Part shown: positions 1 through 9,704 of the stretch, piece after piece
How the letters are laid out: each line of letters starts with the position of its first letter
How positions within the stretch are numbered: the first letter of the stretch is position 1
NCBI RefSeq assembly: GCF_001280505.1
Contig: NZ_LBIO01000039.1
Span: forward strand, 1-64,000
DNA: 64,000 nucleotides
Direction of reading: 5' to 3'
From: Mangrovimonas sp. TPBH4
GTDB lineage: Bacteria; Bacteroidota; Bacteroidia; Flavobacteriales; Flavobacteriaceae
Notes under the pieces: model-generated
What the model was told of the DNA's origin: nothing
Database searches by the model: none
Seen by the model: only the letters and a program-made list of their open reading frames with translations
Translations under genes and position numbers: made by a program

Positions 1-1
1 C

Positions 2-256
2 AAGAAGAACATTATAGTCAATTATTTAAATAGCTCCCAGGACATTTACATCAAAACTCCGGAATCCAATATTATTAAACAAGTTTATCTAATCAATATG
101 GTTGGCCAGACAGTAAAATCATGGAATGCCACTAATAATCTCATATCTAGTGAATTTAAAATTCCAGTTAAAAGAATTTCAGATGGCAATTACATCATAA
201 AAGTTGTTACGGATCGAGGTACATATAATAAAAAAGTGGTTATTAAATTAGATTAA
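2..256 (+). CDS. C-terminal end of a T9SS-sorted surface protein (5' truncated by window)
   Basis: The reading frame is open from the window edge to TAA and encodes 84 residues with the form of a type A T9SS C-terminal sorting domain: beta-strand segments, a central IGQ-like turn (VGQTVKSW), DGNYIIKV, and a final KKVVIKLD. About three quarters of these residues match the last 82 residues of the giant adhesin that follows, so the two genes are probably tandem paralogues. The sorting domain sends the protein through the outer membrane and is normally cleaved off. Nothing can be said about the missing N-terminal part. A hairpin terminator follows within 20 bases. Confidence 0.85.
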   Translation, partial: KKNIIVNYLNSSQDIYIKTPESNIIKQVYLINMVGQTVKSWNATNNLISSEFKIPVKRISDGNYIIKVVTDRGTYNKKVVIKLD

Positions 257-567
257 AAAGCCCTTATCTCTCAAAAAGCAGTCTTTTGAAAAGACTGCTT
301 TTTTATAATGTTAAAAAATACTCATGCATTATATTCCATGATGCAATTCTTGCATATTTTCCTTATCAAACTACATAATTTTACAAAAAGCACTTACATT
401 TAGGATAAAAGCCTATCATTTCATCGAATATTTTATATATTTGGTCTACCAAAAAGCATTTTGAGTCGTAAACCACCTATGAAAGATAATATAGGAATCC
501 GCTCTAATTATCTCCTCTCTTTCAAGAGAATACTTTGCTATCCCCTAATTTCAAACAAATTATTTAT
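257..567 (+). promoter_or_regulatory. Intergenic region upstream of the giant adhesin, with a candidate -7 element
   Basis: This 311-base gap holds the terminator above and then AT-rich DNA. TATATTTG at 436-443 fits the Bacteroidota -7 consensus TAnnTTTG, but no TTG lies at the expected distance upstream, so only half of a promoter is visible. If it is used, the adhesin mRNA has a leader of more than 100 bases. No other gene is seen here. Confidence 0.35.
273..304 (+). terminator. Rho-independent terminator
   Basis: An AGCAGTC/GACTGCT stem, extended by A-T pairs, ends in a run of T and lies 17 bases after the stop codon of the partial surface-protein gene. It separates that gene from the giant adhesin gene. 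Confidence 0.85.
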
Positions 568-3500
568 ATGATAAAAAACTACCTCTGCCTTGTTCAGTTG
601 GTCCTTTTTACATTAACTACCAACCTTTTAGCAGCCAAAACTAATCAACTTTTCAATTACATCAGCTTAGACAATGTTTCTATCGTTTTTGAAGAAGCAA
701 ATGCAAACAGCGATGTGTTCACTGATAATTATTCTATCAACTTATTAGCAGATCCTCCTGAATTGATCTGTATTGGGGACGGTGATAGCTCTACTATTGA
801 ATACACAATTTATCTTGATGAAAATGGTCTAGCCTCCATAATGGTTGAGACTATTGACGACGGGAGTATTTACGATGCATCTCTTTACTCATTATCTCTA
901 AATGAAGATTCTTTTACTTGTAGCAATATAGGAATAAACGACATTTCATTGCAACTTGTACATACTGAAACCGGTCTTGTTCTAGAAACGTGCGAGGTTC
1001 AAATACAAGTTATTGATAACATTGCCCCCGTATTGGACTGTTCTTCCTTGGGAGGAAATTTCGACACAGATCCAGGGTTATGTACAGCTTCGGTAAGTTT
1101 CGAGGCAGATGTTGAAGACAACTGCCCTCCTATCATCACTTATACTCTTGCCGGCCCTGGTGACACCATTACCTCTCCCTATAATTTCCCCGTAGGGACC
1201 ACTACTGTAAAAGTTAAAGCAAATGGCAATGGTTCGATAGATCTTTGTGAATTTGATGTTATTGTTACGGACAATCAAGCACCTAGTTTCACTGGGATTG
1301 AAGACATCACTTGGGGATGCGGGTATTCAGTTTCTACTCCAACTGGAACAGATAATTGTGGAGGTACAATAAATGGAACAACTTCAGATCCAATTTCCTT
1401 TGATTCAAACGGAACTTATACCATTAATTGGAATTTTGATTTTGGCAATGGTAATGTTTACAATATTCCCCAAAACGTTACAATCCAAGAAATAAATTGT
1501 AACATCACTGTTGGGCAACACGTGAGTTGCTTCGGAGGTAATGATGGTATAGCCAATTTGAATATCTCAGGAGGAATAGCCCCCATAACTGTAAATTGGA
1601 ACGGAGAAGATCCTAATGCCCTTTCTGCAGGCACCTATACCGTTAATGTTATAGACGCTAATGGTTGTTCAAGTTCATGTTCTGTAACTATCGAAGAGCC
1701 TGAAGTACTTTCAGCTACAGCAACACAAATTTCTCAAGTAAGCTGTAATGGGCAATCAAATGGTGAGGCCACTGTCAATGTATCTGGGGGCAATAGCCCA
1801 TACTTTTATACTTGGGATAACGGAGAAAATGGTGCAACAGCTAATAATTTGGATGCAGGAATTCATTCCGTTACTATTACAGATTCAAAAGGTTGCAATA
1901 TCTCTACTTCAATAGAAATTATGCAACCAGAAACTCTATCTATTGATATTGAAGAGAAAAACGATGTATCTTGTACTTGGGGCTCAGATGGCACCCTCGA
2001 TATTACACCTATTGGAGGAACTCCCCCCTATAATTACCAGTGGTCTGGTCCTGCAGGTTATTCAAGTACCAATCAAGATATTGAAAATTTATCCAATGGT
2101 AACTATACCATAATAGTAACAGATAACAATGGGTGCCAAATTGTTCAATCTATAACTATTACTCAACCCAGCAATATCTCCCTTTTACTATCAAGAACAA
2201 ATATATCCTGTAATGGATTATCAGATGGCACCTTGACTGCAAATGTTGCAGGAGGAGTAGGCCCGTATACTTATTCATGGAATACTTCCCCTATTCAAAC
2301 CACCCCTACCGCTACAAACTTAGCAAATGCATATTATACTTGTATAGTAACTGATGCTAATGGTTGTTCAAAAACAAAAGGCATGTGGATTAACGAACCA
2401 ACAGCCTTAATTGCTTCCGCATCATCCACTGACCCCTCCTGCTTTAATGGAACCGATGGTACAGCAAATGCATCGGCTTCGGGAGGAACTCCTCCATACA
2501 CTTACCAATGGAGTATTTCAGCCGGCTCTGCCACAACCAGTTCAGTTTCTAATATTTCGGCGGGATACCATACCGTAACAATTACGGATAATAATGGTTG
2601 TCAGGAATTAGTTGAAATTAATGTTACTGAACCTGACCCCATAACAGTAAATGTTTCTGGAACTGAAGGGTGTCTAATAAATGGTTCAAGTACAGGAGGA
2701 AGCGCTACGGCAACACCTTTAGGAGGGACTGCTCCATATTCTTATTTATGGAACACAGGAGCAACTACACAGACTATTTCTGGTTTAGCTCCTGGAACTT
2801 ATACTGTAACAGTTACAGATAGTAATGGATGTTCTTCTTCTTCATCTAGTGTCACAAATGTAGCTCCTACAGAACTTACTATGTCAGCTACTTGGACGAA
2901 CACGACAGGAGCTGGAGCTTCAAACGGTACAGCTTCAGCAACACCTTCTGGAGGTGATGCCCCTTATACTTATTTATGGAGTAATGGTGAAACTACCTCA
3001 TCTATTTCGGGGTTATCCTCGGGAACTTATACAGTAACCATTACTGATGAAAGCGGCTGTACTTCTTCAGCAACGGTATATATTGGAGACCCTTTAAGTG
3101 CTTCTATGACTACCTCTTCTGAATGTGTGGATATCGATGATTTAGAAACCTTAACAATTATTCCGAATATTTCAGGAGGTATTGCCCCATTTACCCTTTC
3201 ATGGGATTTTGGGTTAGATTCCCAAACCTCTCCAGGCATTTATAGTGGCACGCAAGAAGTGGAGTATGCCACTGCAGGGGACAAAGTAATAACCCTTACT
3301 GTAACAGATGCCTCCGGACAAAGTACAACCATTAGCCAAACTCATCAATTGGCAATTTGTTATACCTACAATGTCGATTGTAGCAAATGTAACGCTAATG
3401 ATTTTGAAATTGGAGACTTTTATATAGGGGACGAAGATGGTAACCCAATAGAAGAATGTACTGGCGGCACCCCGCTCTCTGTCTATATTTGGTTCACTAC

Positions 3501-6500
3501 CCCTAGTACAGCACAACCAAAATATAACCTTTATGTAATCGTTGGATATGAAGTAACCGATGCTCTTACTGGGATTACCACTTCCCAATATATTGAAGAA
3601 TGTCTTTATGAAGGGGAAGCTATACCTGTGAGTAGCCAAGGTCAGCTTTTACTGGATGATGATTATATCTGCGGAAACCAAATTACATTAACTGGATTAC
3701 TCTATTCTTGGAAACAACACCAAAATTCGGATTGTTTGCCGTCAAAACCTAAATGTAATTGTGCAAGTGATGCCATCACTGTAATTGCACCTTTGGCTGC
3801 CGTGGCTCAAACCACCCCTGTTGATTGTAATGGCAATTCAACAGGTGCCGGTACCGTGAATGCAACAGGGGGTGAAGCTCCTTACTCCTATTTATGGTCA
3901 AATGGAGAAACTAGTGATACTATTTCAGATGTTCCGGCAGGAACCTATTCCGTAACGGTAACGGATGCTGCAGGTACTATTACAACTGCCAATTCAATAA
4001 TTACTGAACCTGTGCAATTAACCGCCACAGCAGATGTAACTAGCAATTACAATGGAGAGGACATATCATGTACAAATGGTAATAATGGAACGGCCACAGT
4101 AACCCCATCCGGAGGAACCGCTCCTTACTTCTATGTATGGTCCAATGGTCAGACAACCGCTACTGCAACCAACTTATCCGAAGGAACTTATACAGTAAAC
4201 ATTACAGATAGCAATGGATGTACATTTGAAACAAATGTTACCTTAGAAGCCCCAGAAGAAATTCTAACGAATATTACCTCTACAAATCCAACTTGTTTTG
4301 GATCCGCAAATGGAACTGCAACCGTTTCAGTGACCAGCGGAGGTATAAGTCCTTTCACCTATCAATGGTCTAACGGACAAACATCACAAACTGCCAATGG
4401 ATTAGCTGCCAATACAAATTACTCAGTAATTGTTACAGATGCAAATGGGTGTTCAGTTTCAAATTCAGTGACTCTATCGCAACCAAACGCATTGCAGGTC
4501 AATATCACTAAAACACCTGCTCTTTGCTTTGGAAGTAACGGAGGTACTGCAACGGCAACGCCGTCAGGAGGAACTGCTCCTTATTCCTATGTATGGTCCA
4601 ATAGCCAAACAACCCAAACTGCAACAAACTTAAGTGCAGGATCTTATACCGTAACGGTTACAGATAATAACGGTTGTCAAGAAATTAAATCGGTTACCAT
4701 TACACAACCATCCCAATTAACGGCTACAGCAGAAGCTTTTGATGCATCCTGTTACAATGCCTCCAATGGCTATGTTACGGTAACGGTGGAAAATGGAACC
4801 CCAGGATACACCTATTCTTGGAATACTTCTCCTGTTCAAACAACAGCTACAGCATCTGGACTTTCAGCAGGAACTTATTCAGTAACGATTACGGATGCCA
4901 ATGGTTGTACAACCACTGCTTCTGCTACCGTAAATGAACCAACCGAATTAGTAGCTGACATAAGCGGAACTAATGTTTCTTGCTATGGGTTTAATGATGG
5001 AACGGCATCTGTATCAGTATCAGGAGGTACTGCTCCTTATGAATATACATGGAACACGTCCCCTATTCAAACAACTTCTACAGCCAATAACTTAACAGCT
5101 GGAAACTATCAAGTCATTGTTGAAGATGCCTTAGGATGTCAAATTACCAAAACAATTACTATCACACAACCTCAAAACTTGACCAATGCCAATGCTGGAA
5201 CTGATCAAACGTTGAATTGTGGTTTGGATACAACCATATTAAACGCTAATACTCCAACAGTAGGTACAGGTTCTTGGTCCTTGATTTCGGCACCTGCCGG
5301 AGCATCAACAAGCTTTACCGATGTCAATCAGCCAAACACTTCCTTTTCAGGTGATATGGTAGGGACTTACGTCTTAAGATGGACTATAAGTAGTGGAAGT
5401 TGTCCTACTAAAACGGATGATGTTCAAATTACACTATCTGAATGTAGTACCTTGGATTTTGATGGAGTAAATGACAACATCACTTTCAATAATCATTATG
5501 ACCTAACTGGTCCATTCAGTTTAAGTGTTTGGGTAAAACCAGGAAGTGTTTCCAACAATACTCAAACAATTCTTTCAAAAAGAGATGCAGGCAATCTTAC
5601 TACGGGTTACGACCTTAGATTGGTTAACAACACTATATCATTTAGATGGAATGGAAACAACTTAGTTTCCCCTTATCAAGTAAGTACACAACGTTGGTAT
5701 CACATTGCCGTAACCTTTAGCGGCTCAACTTACATACTATATATTGATGGTATTGAAGTTGGAAGTACCAATGGTGTAGCTCCTACATCCAATTCAAGAG
5801 AATTTATTGTTGGAGCTATGGATCAAACCACCACTCCACCATTTAAACCTATTAATTATTTTAAAGGTTGGATGGATGAATTGCGTATTTGGAATTTGGC
5901 CCTTACTCAAGATCAGCTTAAATTAATGATGAATCAAGAAATTACCAATAATGGAGGTGCCGTTAAAGGCCTAATTGTACCTCAAGATATTCCTGGTTTA
6001 TCTTGGAGCAATCTAACTGCTTATTATCATATGGACCAAGCGACAGATGTCAATAATGGGTTCTTAACCGGAAACACCTCCACATCTTTCAATGGAAAAT
6101 TAAGAAACATTACAACCTGGCAGGAAGAGTCAGCACCAATTCCTTATAAATCGAAGTCAGATGGAATGTGGACAGATACATCCAGCACCACACCATGGTT
6201 ATATGGAGACAGTGTTTGGGATTACCCTAATGGAACTGGTGTAAATGGTTCTTCTATTGATTGGAACATTGTAGTAACCGACCACAATATTTCTTCAGGA
6301 AATAAAGACATCACACTTTTAGGATTACTTAATAATAATGGTGAACTTACCATAGCAGACACCAGCACTCCTCAAGATGAAACCAATCACGGCCAAGGCT
6401 TAAGGATTACCCATTATTTAAAATTAGACGGTAGCATCGACCTTGTGGGTGAATCACAATTAATACAAGATGAAGGGAGTATTTTGGAAGAAGCCAGTTC

Positions 6501-8094
6501 TGGTTATATTGAACGTGATCAACAAGGCACAAGTAATCTTTATAACTATAATTATTGGTGTAGCCCAGTAAGCCCTCAAAATTCAACAGCTAATAATACA
6601 ACCTATACCGTTGCAAATGTTTTAATGGACGGCACGAACACCGACATCCCTCAATCCATAAGTTGGATAGAAGGACATAATGCCAACCCTGGACCACCAC
6701 TATCAATCACCAATCGATGGATTTACACCTATAATGCTGTTTCAAATACATATTTACAGTGGAATCATGTGGGCAGCTATGGTAGTATACCATCGGCCAA
6801 TGGGTATACTATGAAAGGAAGTGGAGCCAATGGTGATAATCAAAATTACATTTTCAAAGGAAAACCCAACAACGGTACAATACAAAACAGTTCAACTGCA
6901 TTTAGCAATGGTGAGGAATTTTTAATTGGAAATCCATATCCAAGTGCACTTGATGCCGACGAATTTATTAAAGATAATATTCCAAACACAATTGCTAACG
7001 AGGTTTATAGCAGTGCTGCCAATCCGGGCACGACAAATGCCTTTGATGGTACACTATATTTTTGGGTACACTATGCATCAAACAACTCTCATACTCTGTC
7101 TGAATATGAAGGAGGCTTTGCTGTCTATAATCTAACAGGCGGAGAAATTCCAACAACGCCTCCAATTACTGAGGATGGATATCAAATCAGTGGATTAGGA
7201 TCATCTACCTTGATGCCTGGACGATACATCCCGGTTGGACAAGGCTTTGTTGTTAACGCATTACAGCCAGGAACAGGAGGGCAAATTAAATTTGAAAACG
7301 ACCAAAGAATATTTAAAAGAGAGACTGGTACTGGAACTTCTACATTCTTAAGAATGGCAAATACTAATGAAAATCAAGAAACTGAAGAGTCCCAAAATGA
7401 AATCAAGCGTATTAGGATAAGTGCTTCAACATCTGATAATCTGGAAAGACATTTATTACTTGGTTTTGTTAGTAACAATGAGGCCAATGATGAATTTAAT
7501 TTTGGATATGATGCCAAAAACATGGATTCCTATAGTTCGGATGTTTCGTGGAATATTTCTGGTGAGAACTATGTCATTCAAGGAGTAGGGCCTTTTGATA
7601 ACTCCAATCAATACCCTTTGAATGTCATAATGGGGCAAAATGGAAATTTAGAAATAATGCTACGAGAAATAGAAAATTTTGAAGAGGAAATAGAGGTCTT
7701 TGTATATGATTCCTTAACAGGAACCTATACTCAAATAAATCAAAATGCATTTGAAATACAATTGGATGCAGGCTATCATGAAAATAGATTCTACATTACT
7801 TTTGAAACAGACAACACTTTGGCTACAATAGACAGAGATTTTGAAAGCATTGTGGTAAACTATTTAAACCATAGCAAAGAAATCTATATTAGGACTCCTC
7901 AACATCTTAATGTAAAACAAGTATATCTTACCAATATTATTGGACAGACAGTGAAATCTTGGAATGCTACAAATACTCCAATTTCAAGTGAATTTAAAAT
8001 TCCTGTAAAAAAGATTGCTGATGGCAACTACATTATCAAAGTGGTAACTGACAAAGGATCTTTCAACAAAAAGGTGGTTATCAAACTAGATTAA
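568..8094 (+). CDS. Giant SprB-repeat / LamG surface adhesin with type A T9SS sorting domain
   Basis: A 2508-residue cell-surface protein. The start is the ATG at 568, which gives a signal peptide (MIKNYLCLVQLVLFTLTTN...LLAA); an in-frame TTG 33 bases upstream is less likely. HYR/Ig-like domains occupy about residues 140-310. Thirteen SprB-type repeats of about 75 residues follow (pattern C-x-G-x-x-(D/N)-G-T-A ... GG-x-x-PY-x-Y-x-W ... G-x-Y-x-V-x-(V/I)-x-D-x-x-GC), seven before and six after a PKD-like domain plus a Cys-rich insert at about 850-1080. A PKD-like segment, a LamG/concanavalin-like domain at about 1625-1790, a long unassigned region and a sorting domain in the last 85 residues complete it. 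SprB repeats are known from the mobile gliding adhesin of Flavobacterium; here an adhesive or gliding role is inferred. The protein is close in its C-terminus to its upstream neighbour. Confidence 0.9.
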   Translation: MIKNYLCLVQLVLFTLTTNLLAAKTNQLFNYISLDNVSIVFEEANANSDVFTDNYSINLLADPPELICIGDGDSSTIEYTIYLDENGLASIMVETIDDGSIYDASLYSLSLNEDSFTCSNIGINDISLQLVHTETGLVLETCEVQIQVIDNIAPVLDCSSLGGNFDTDPGLCTASVSFEADVEDNCPPIITYTLAGPGDTITSPYNFPVGTTTVKVKANGNGSIDLCEFDVIVTDNQAPSFTGIEDITWGCGYSVSTPTGTDNCGGTINGTTSDPISFDSNGTYTINWNFDFGNGNVYNIPQNVTIQEINCNITVGQHVSCFGGNDGIANLNISGGIAPITVNWNGEDPNALSAGTYTVNVIDANGCSSSCSVTIEEPEVLSATATQISQVSCNGQSNGEATVNVSGGNSPYFYTWDNGENGATANNLDAGIHSVTITDSKGCNISTSIEIMQPETLSIDIEEKNDVSCTWGSDGTLDITPIGGTPPYNYQWSGPAGYSSTNQDIENLSNGNYTIIVTDNNGCQIVQSITITQPSNISLLLSRTNISCNGLSDGTLTANVAGGVGPYTYSWNTSPIQTTPTATNLANAYYTCIVTDANGCSKTKGMWINEPTALIASASSTDPSCFNGTDGTANASASGGTPPYTYQWSISAGSATTSSVSNISAGYHTVTITDNNGCQELVEINVTEPDPITVNVSGTEGCLINGSSTGGSATATPLGGTAPYSYLWNTGATTQTISGLAPGTYTVTVTDSNGCSSSSSSVTNVAPTELTMSATWTNTTGAGASNGTASATPSGGDAPYTYLWSNGETTSSISGLSSGTYTVTITDESGCTSSATVYIGDPLSASMTTSSECVDIDDLETLTIIPNISGGIAPFTLSWDFGLDSQTSPGIYSGTQEVEYATAGDKVITLTVTDASGQSTTISQTHQLAICYTYNVDCSKCNANDFEIGDFYIGDEDGNPIEECTGGTPLSVYIWFTTPSTAQPKYNLYVIVGYEVTDALTGITTSQYIEECLYEGEAIPVSSQGQLLLDDDYICGNQITLTGLLYSWKQHQNSDCLPSKPKCNCASDAITVIAPLAAVAQTTPVDCNGNSTGAGTVNATGGEAPYSYLWSNGETSDTISDVPAGTYSVTVTDAAGTITTANSIITEPVQLTATADVTSNYNGEDISCTNGNNGTATVTPSGGTAPYFYVWSNGQTTATATNLSEGTYTVNITDSNGCTFETNVTLEAPEEILTNITSTNPTCFGSANGTATVSVTSGGISPFTYQWSNGQTSQTANGLAANTNYSVIVTDANGCSVSNSVTLSQPNALQVNITKTPALCFGSNGGTATATPSGGTAPYSYVWSNSQTTQTATNLSAGSYTVTVTDNNGCQEIKSVTITQPSQLTATAEAFDASCYNASNGYVTVTVENGTPGYTYSWNTSPVQTTATASGLSAGTYSVTITDANGCTTTASATVNEPTELVADISGTNVSCYGFNDGTASVSVSGGTAPYEYTWNTSPIQTTSTANNLTAGNYQVIVEDALGCQITKTITITQPQNLTNANAGTDQTLNCGLDTTILNANTPTVGTGSWSLISAPAGASTSFTDVNQPNTSFSGDMVGTYVLRWTISSGSCPTKTDDVQITLSECSTLDFDGVNDNITFNNHYDLTGPFSLSVWVKPGSVSNNTQTILSKRDAGNLTTGYDLRLVNNTISFRWNGNNLVSPYQVSTQRWYHIAVTFSGSTYILYIDGIEVGSTNGVAPTSNSREFIVGAMDQTTTPPFKPINYFKGWMDELRIWNLALTQDQLKLMMNQEITNNGGAVKGLIVPQDIPGLSWSNLTAYYHMDQATDVNNGFLTGNTSTSFNGKLRNITTWQEESAPIPYKSKSDGMWTDTSSTTPWLYGDSVWDYPNGTGVNGSSIDWNIVVTDHNISSGNKDITLLGLLNNNGELTIADTSTPQDETNHGQGLRITHYLKLDGSIDLVGESQLIQDEGSILEEASSGYIERDQQGTSNLYNYNYWCSPVSPQNSTANNTTYTVANVLMDGTNTDIPQSISWIEGHNANPGPPLSITNRWIYTYNAVSNTYLQWNHVGSYGSIPSANGYTMKGSGANGDNQNYIFKGKPNNGTIQNSSTAFSNGEEFLIGNPYPSALDADEFIKDNIPNTIANEVYSSAANPGTTNAFDGTLYFWVHYASNNSHTLSEYEGGFAVYNLTGGEIPTTPPITEDGYQISGLGSSTLMPGRYIPVGQGFVVNALQPGTGGQIKFENDQRIFKRETGTGTSTFLRMANTNENQETEESQNEIKRIRISASTSDNLERHLLLGFVSNNEANDEFNFGYDAKNMDSYSSDVSWNISGENYVIQGVGPFDNSNQYPLNVIMGQNGNLEIMLREIENFEEEIEVFVYDSLTGTYTQINQNAFEIQLDAGYHENRFYITFETDNTLATIDRDFESIVVNYLNHSKEIYIRTPQHLNVKQVYLTNIIGQTVKSWNATNTPISSEFKIPVKKIADGNYIIKVVTDKGSFNKKVVIKLD

Positions 8095-8113
8095 AACCTA
8101 CAACCATTCATTA

Positions 8114-8146
8114 TAAAAAAAGCGGCCTTAACGGCTGCTTTTTTAT
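8114..8146 (+). terminator. Rho-independent terminator after giant adhesin
   Basis: A seven-pair stem AGCGGCC/GGCTGCT (one G-T pair), flanked by an A run and followed by TTTTTT, lies about 25 bases after the adhesin stop codon. Confidence 0.8.
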
Positions 8147-8247
8147 GTAAGATATAAATACCAAAAGGTTCCACTTTAGAATGGAACTTTAATATAGGGA
8201 CCAATAACATTGTAAATAACACAAAAAAAACTTACTCATATAAAACA

Positions 8248-8491
8248 ATGAAACGGGTAAATTACTTACTCTCAGTTTTCGAAAGAATTAAATGTAAAAG
8301 CATCCCAAGGAACTAATTTGAAAAATGTTTTCATCTACAATGTACTAGGGCAAAGAATCCTTGCCAAAACAAACCTAAACAATAATGAAGCAAATATTGT
8401 TCTTACAAGTGTTGAGAAACAATCCTACATTATCCTAGTAGAAAGTTCCAAGGGAGTATTTACTAAAAAGATAATGATTAATAGTCTGTAA
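8248..8491 (+). pseudogene. Remnant of a T9SS surface-protein gene (start codon plus orphan sorting domain)
   Basis: From 8261 to the TAA at 8489-8491 one frame reads as a clear type A T9SS sorting domain: KELNVKASQ, then NVFIYNVLGQRI, SYIILVESSKGVFTKKIMI. No start codon serves this frame; it is closed by stops at 8249 and 8258. An ATG at 8248 begins a signal-peptide-like MKRVNYLLS in another frame and stops after 22 residues. The simplest reading is a third paralogue that lost its whole interior by an out-of-frame deletion, leaving a few N-terminal codons joined to the C-terminal domain. It is more divergent from the two upstream domains than they are from each other. I do not expect a functional product. 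Confidence 0.7.
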
Positions 8492-8521
8492 TCTAAATGA
8501 CGTTATTCCTCATATAAACCA

Positions 8522-8556
8522 AAAAGAGCCGCTGTTAAGCGCCTCTTTCTTTTTTG
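8522..8556 (-). terminator. Terminator between the CTD remnant and the FKBP gene
   Basis: The stem AAAGAG-c-CGCT / AGCG-c-CTCTTT has a four-base loop, with a T run on the plus strand and A-rich DNA on the other side. It can stop transcription of the minus-strand FKBP gene, and also any plus-strand transcript of the remnant. Confidence 0.75.
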
Positions 8557-8572
8557 TTATTTCAAAATAAAG

Positions 8573-9505
8573 TTAATCTTGATTGGATTCTGTGGAGTTC
8601 TCATCCAAATACAAAGGCACGCCATCTGCATTCAAATCGTTGGTTGGATCTCCATCGTTATCCAAATCTTCATGTTTTGTCAAGACATCATCCCCATCGT
8701 CATCTACATCTAAAAAGTTAGGTACTTCATCTTCATCGGTATCATCGTTGTATAGATCTTTATCACCATCCAAATCTTCCAAATAAGAAGGTACGCCATC
8801 ACTATCGTGGTCATTCACCTCGGTTTGGTATAATTCAAACTTAAAAATCAAGTTGGAATAAGAAGGAATCCCGGTTTGTGCAGACGAAAAATATCCCAAT
8901 CCGGAAGGCAAAAACATAGCACCAAAACCATAGCCTTCGTAAGTTACTGTTCCATCACCATTTTCAACAAAAGATGTTGCCGCATTAAATTGAGGTAACA
9001 CTTCCCTCCATCCAGGAATAACACCTAGCAAATCAAAATCCACATCTGCATTTACAGTACTGTCAAACACATCCTCGTCCATAGTGTTCCCGGAATAGTT
9101 CACCAAAACGCTGTCAGAAAAATGCGGCATCTCCCCTCCTCCTTGATTCAATCTCAAAATATAATATTCATACTCCGTCTCTTCATAGGTTGTTGTATGG
9201 GTTTCAACGGCATCAATTAACAAAGTATTATTTTCAGGGTCCGGCAATTCCAAATAATTCCCATCCTCATCAGTTGGCAATTCAGATATCACTAAATCTG
9301 CTAAGGAATAGTTTCCTGGAGTTGTAAAAGTAGACGCATTATAGTAATGGGTTTCAAAATATCCCATTAAAGAATCCCTGTCAGTCTCCTGCTGCTCTAC
9401 TCTGTCCCTTTCTGCAACCGTAGTACTTCCGTCATCATCCTTATTACAGGACACAAAGCCCAAAATCAATCCAAGTACTAATACATGGTAATTTTTTAAT
9501 TTCAT
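8573..9505 (-). CDS. FKBP-type peptidyl-prolyl isomerase lipoprotein with acidic Ca2+-binding-like tail
   Basis: A 310-residue lipoprotein. Its signal peptide ends in a lipobox (LILGFVSC, Cys20). The middle carries FKBP motifs: VLVNYSGNTMDEDVFDST, VIPGWREVLPQ, a PSGLGYFS stretch in the place of the usual iP-x-xLaYG, and a final IPSYSNLIFKFELYQ strand. The last 75 residues are very acidic and repeat D-x-D-x-D(G) units (DHDSDGVPSYLED, DVDDDGDD, DNDGDPTNDLNADG) like thrombospondin type 3 calcium loops. Family knowledge suggests proline isomerisation or chaperone activity in the periplasm or outer membrane. Related FKBP lipoproteins (GldI) act in flavobacterial gliding, but this one is not clearly GldI. 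It stands alone as a transcription unit. Confidence 0.85.
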   Translation of the reverse strand: MKLKNYHVLVLGLILGFVSCNKDDDGSTTVAERDRVEQQETDRDSLMGYFETHYYNASTFTTPGNYSLADLVISELPTDEDGNYLELPDPENNTLLIDAVETHTTTYEETEYEYYILRLNQGGGEMPHFSDSVLVNYSGNTMDEDVFDSTVNADVDFDLLGVIPGWREVLPQFNAATSFVENGDGTVTYEGYGFGAMFLPSGLGYFSSAQTGIPSYSNLIFKFELYQTEVNDHDSDGVPSYLEDLDGDKDLYNDDTDEDEVPNFLDVDDDGDDVLTKHEDLDNDGDPTNDLNADGVPLYLDENSTESNQD

Positions 9506-9661
9506 ATACCTTATTTTTTAACTTTAAGTCGTCGCCACCTTTTAAGTTGGGTTTTGAATACCTATTGTGTAGTTAAGTTATTTTCTTTTTCTATGTGCAT
9601 TCTGTAAGGCAGAACACAACAATATTGCGTAATTTTAAGTGCGCAAGATACAATATTATAA

Positions 9662-9669
9662 TACTTTTG
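9662..9669 (+). promoter_or_regulatory. Candidate -7 element of the hslR-like gene
   Basis: TACTTTTG matches the Bacteroidota -7 consensus TAnnTTTG, 36 bases before the ATG. No TTG is found at the proper spacing upstream. Confidence 0.45.
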
Positions 9670-9704
9670 TACAAAAAGATTAACGTAGTTTTTATTATTT
9701 TAAT

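Noticed and set aside
3214-3639. 141-residue minus-strand open frame inside the giant adhesin
   Set aside because: Antisense to a clear repeat-protein gene with no family features.
1495-5190. Periodic repeats of about 225 bases
   Set aside because: They are coding SprB repeats within one intact frame, not a CRISPR array or satellite; spacing is too long and units too diverged.
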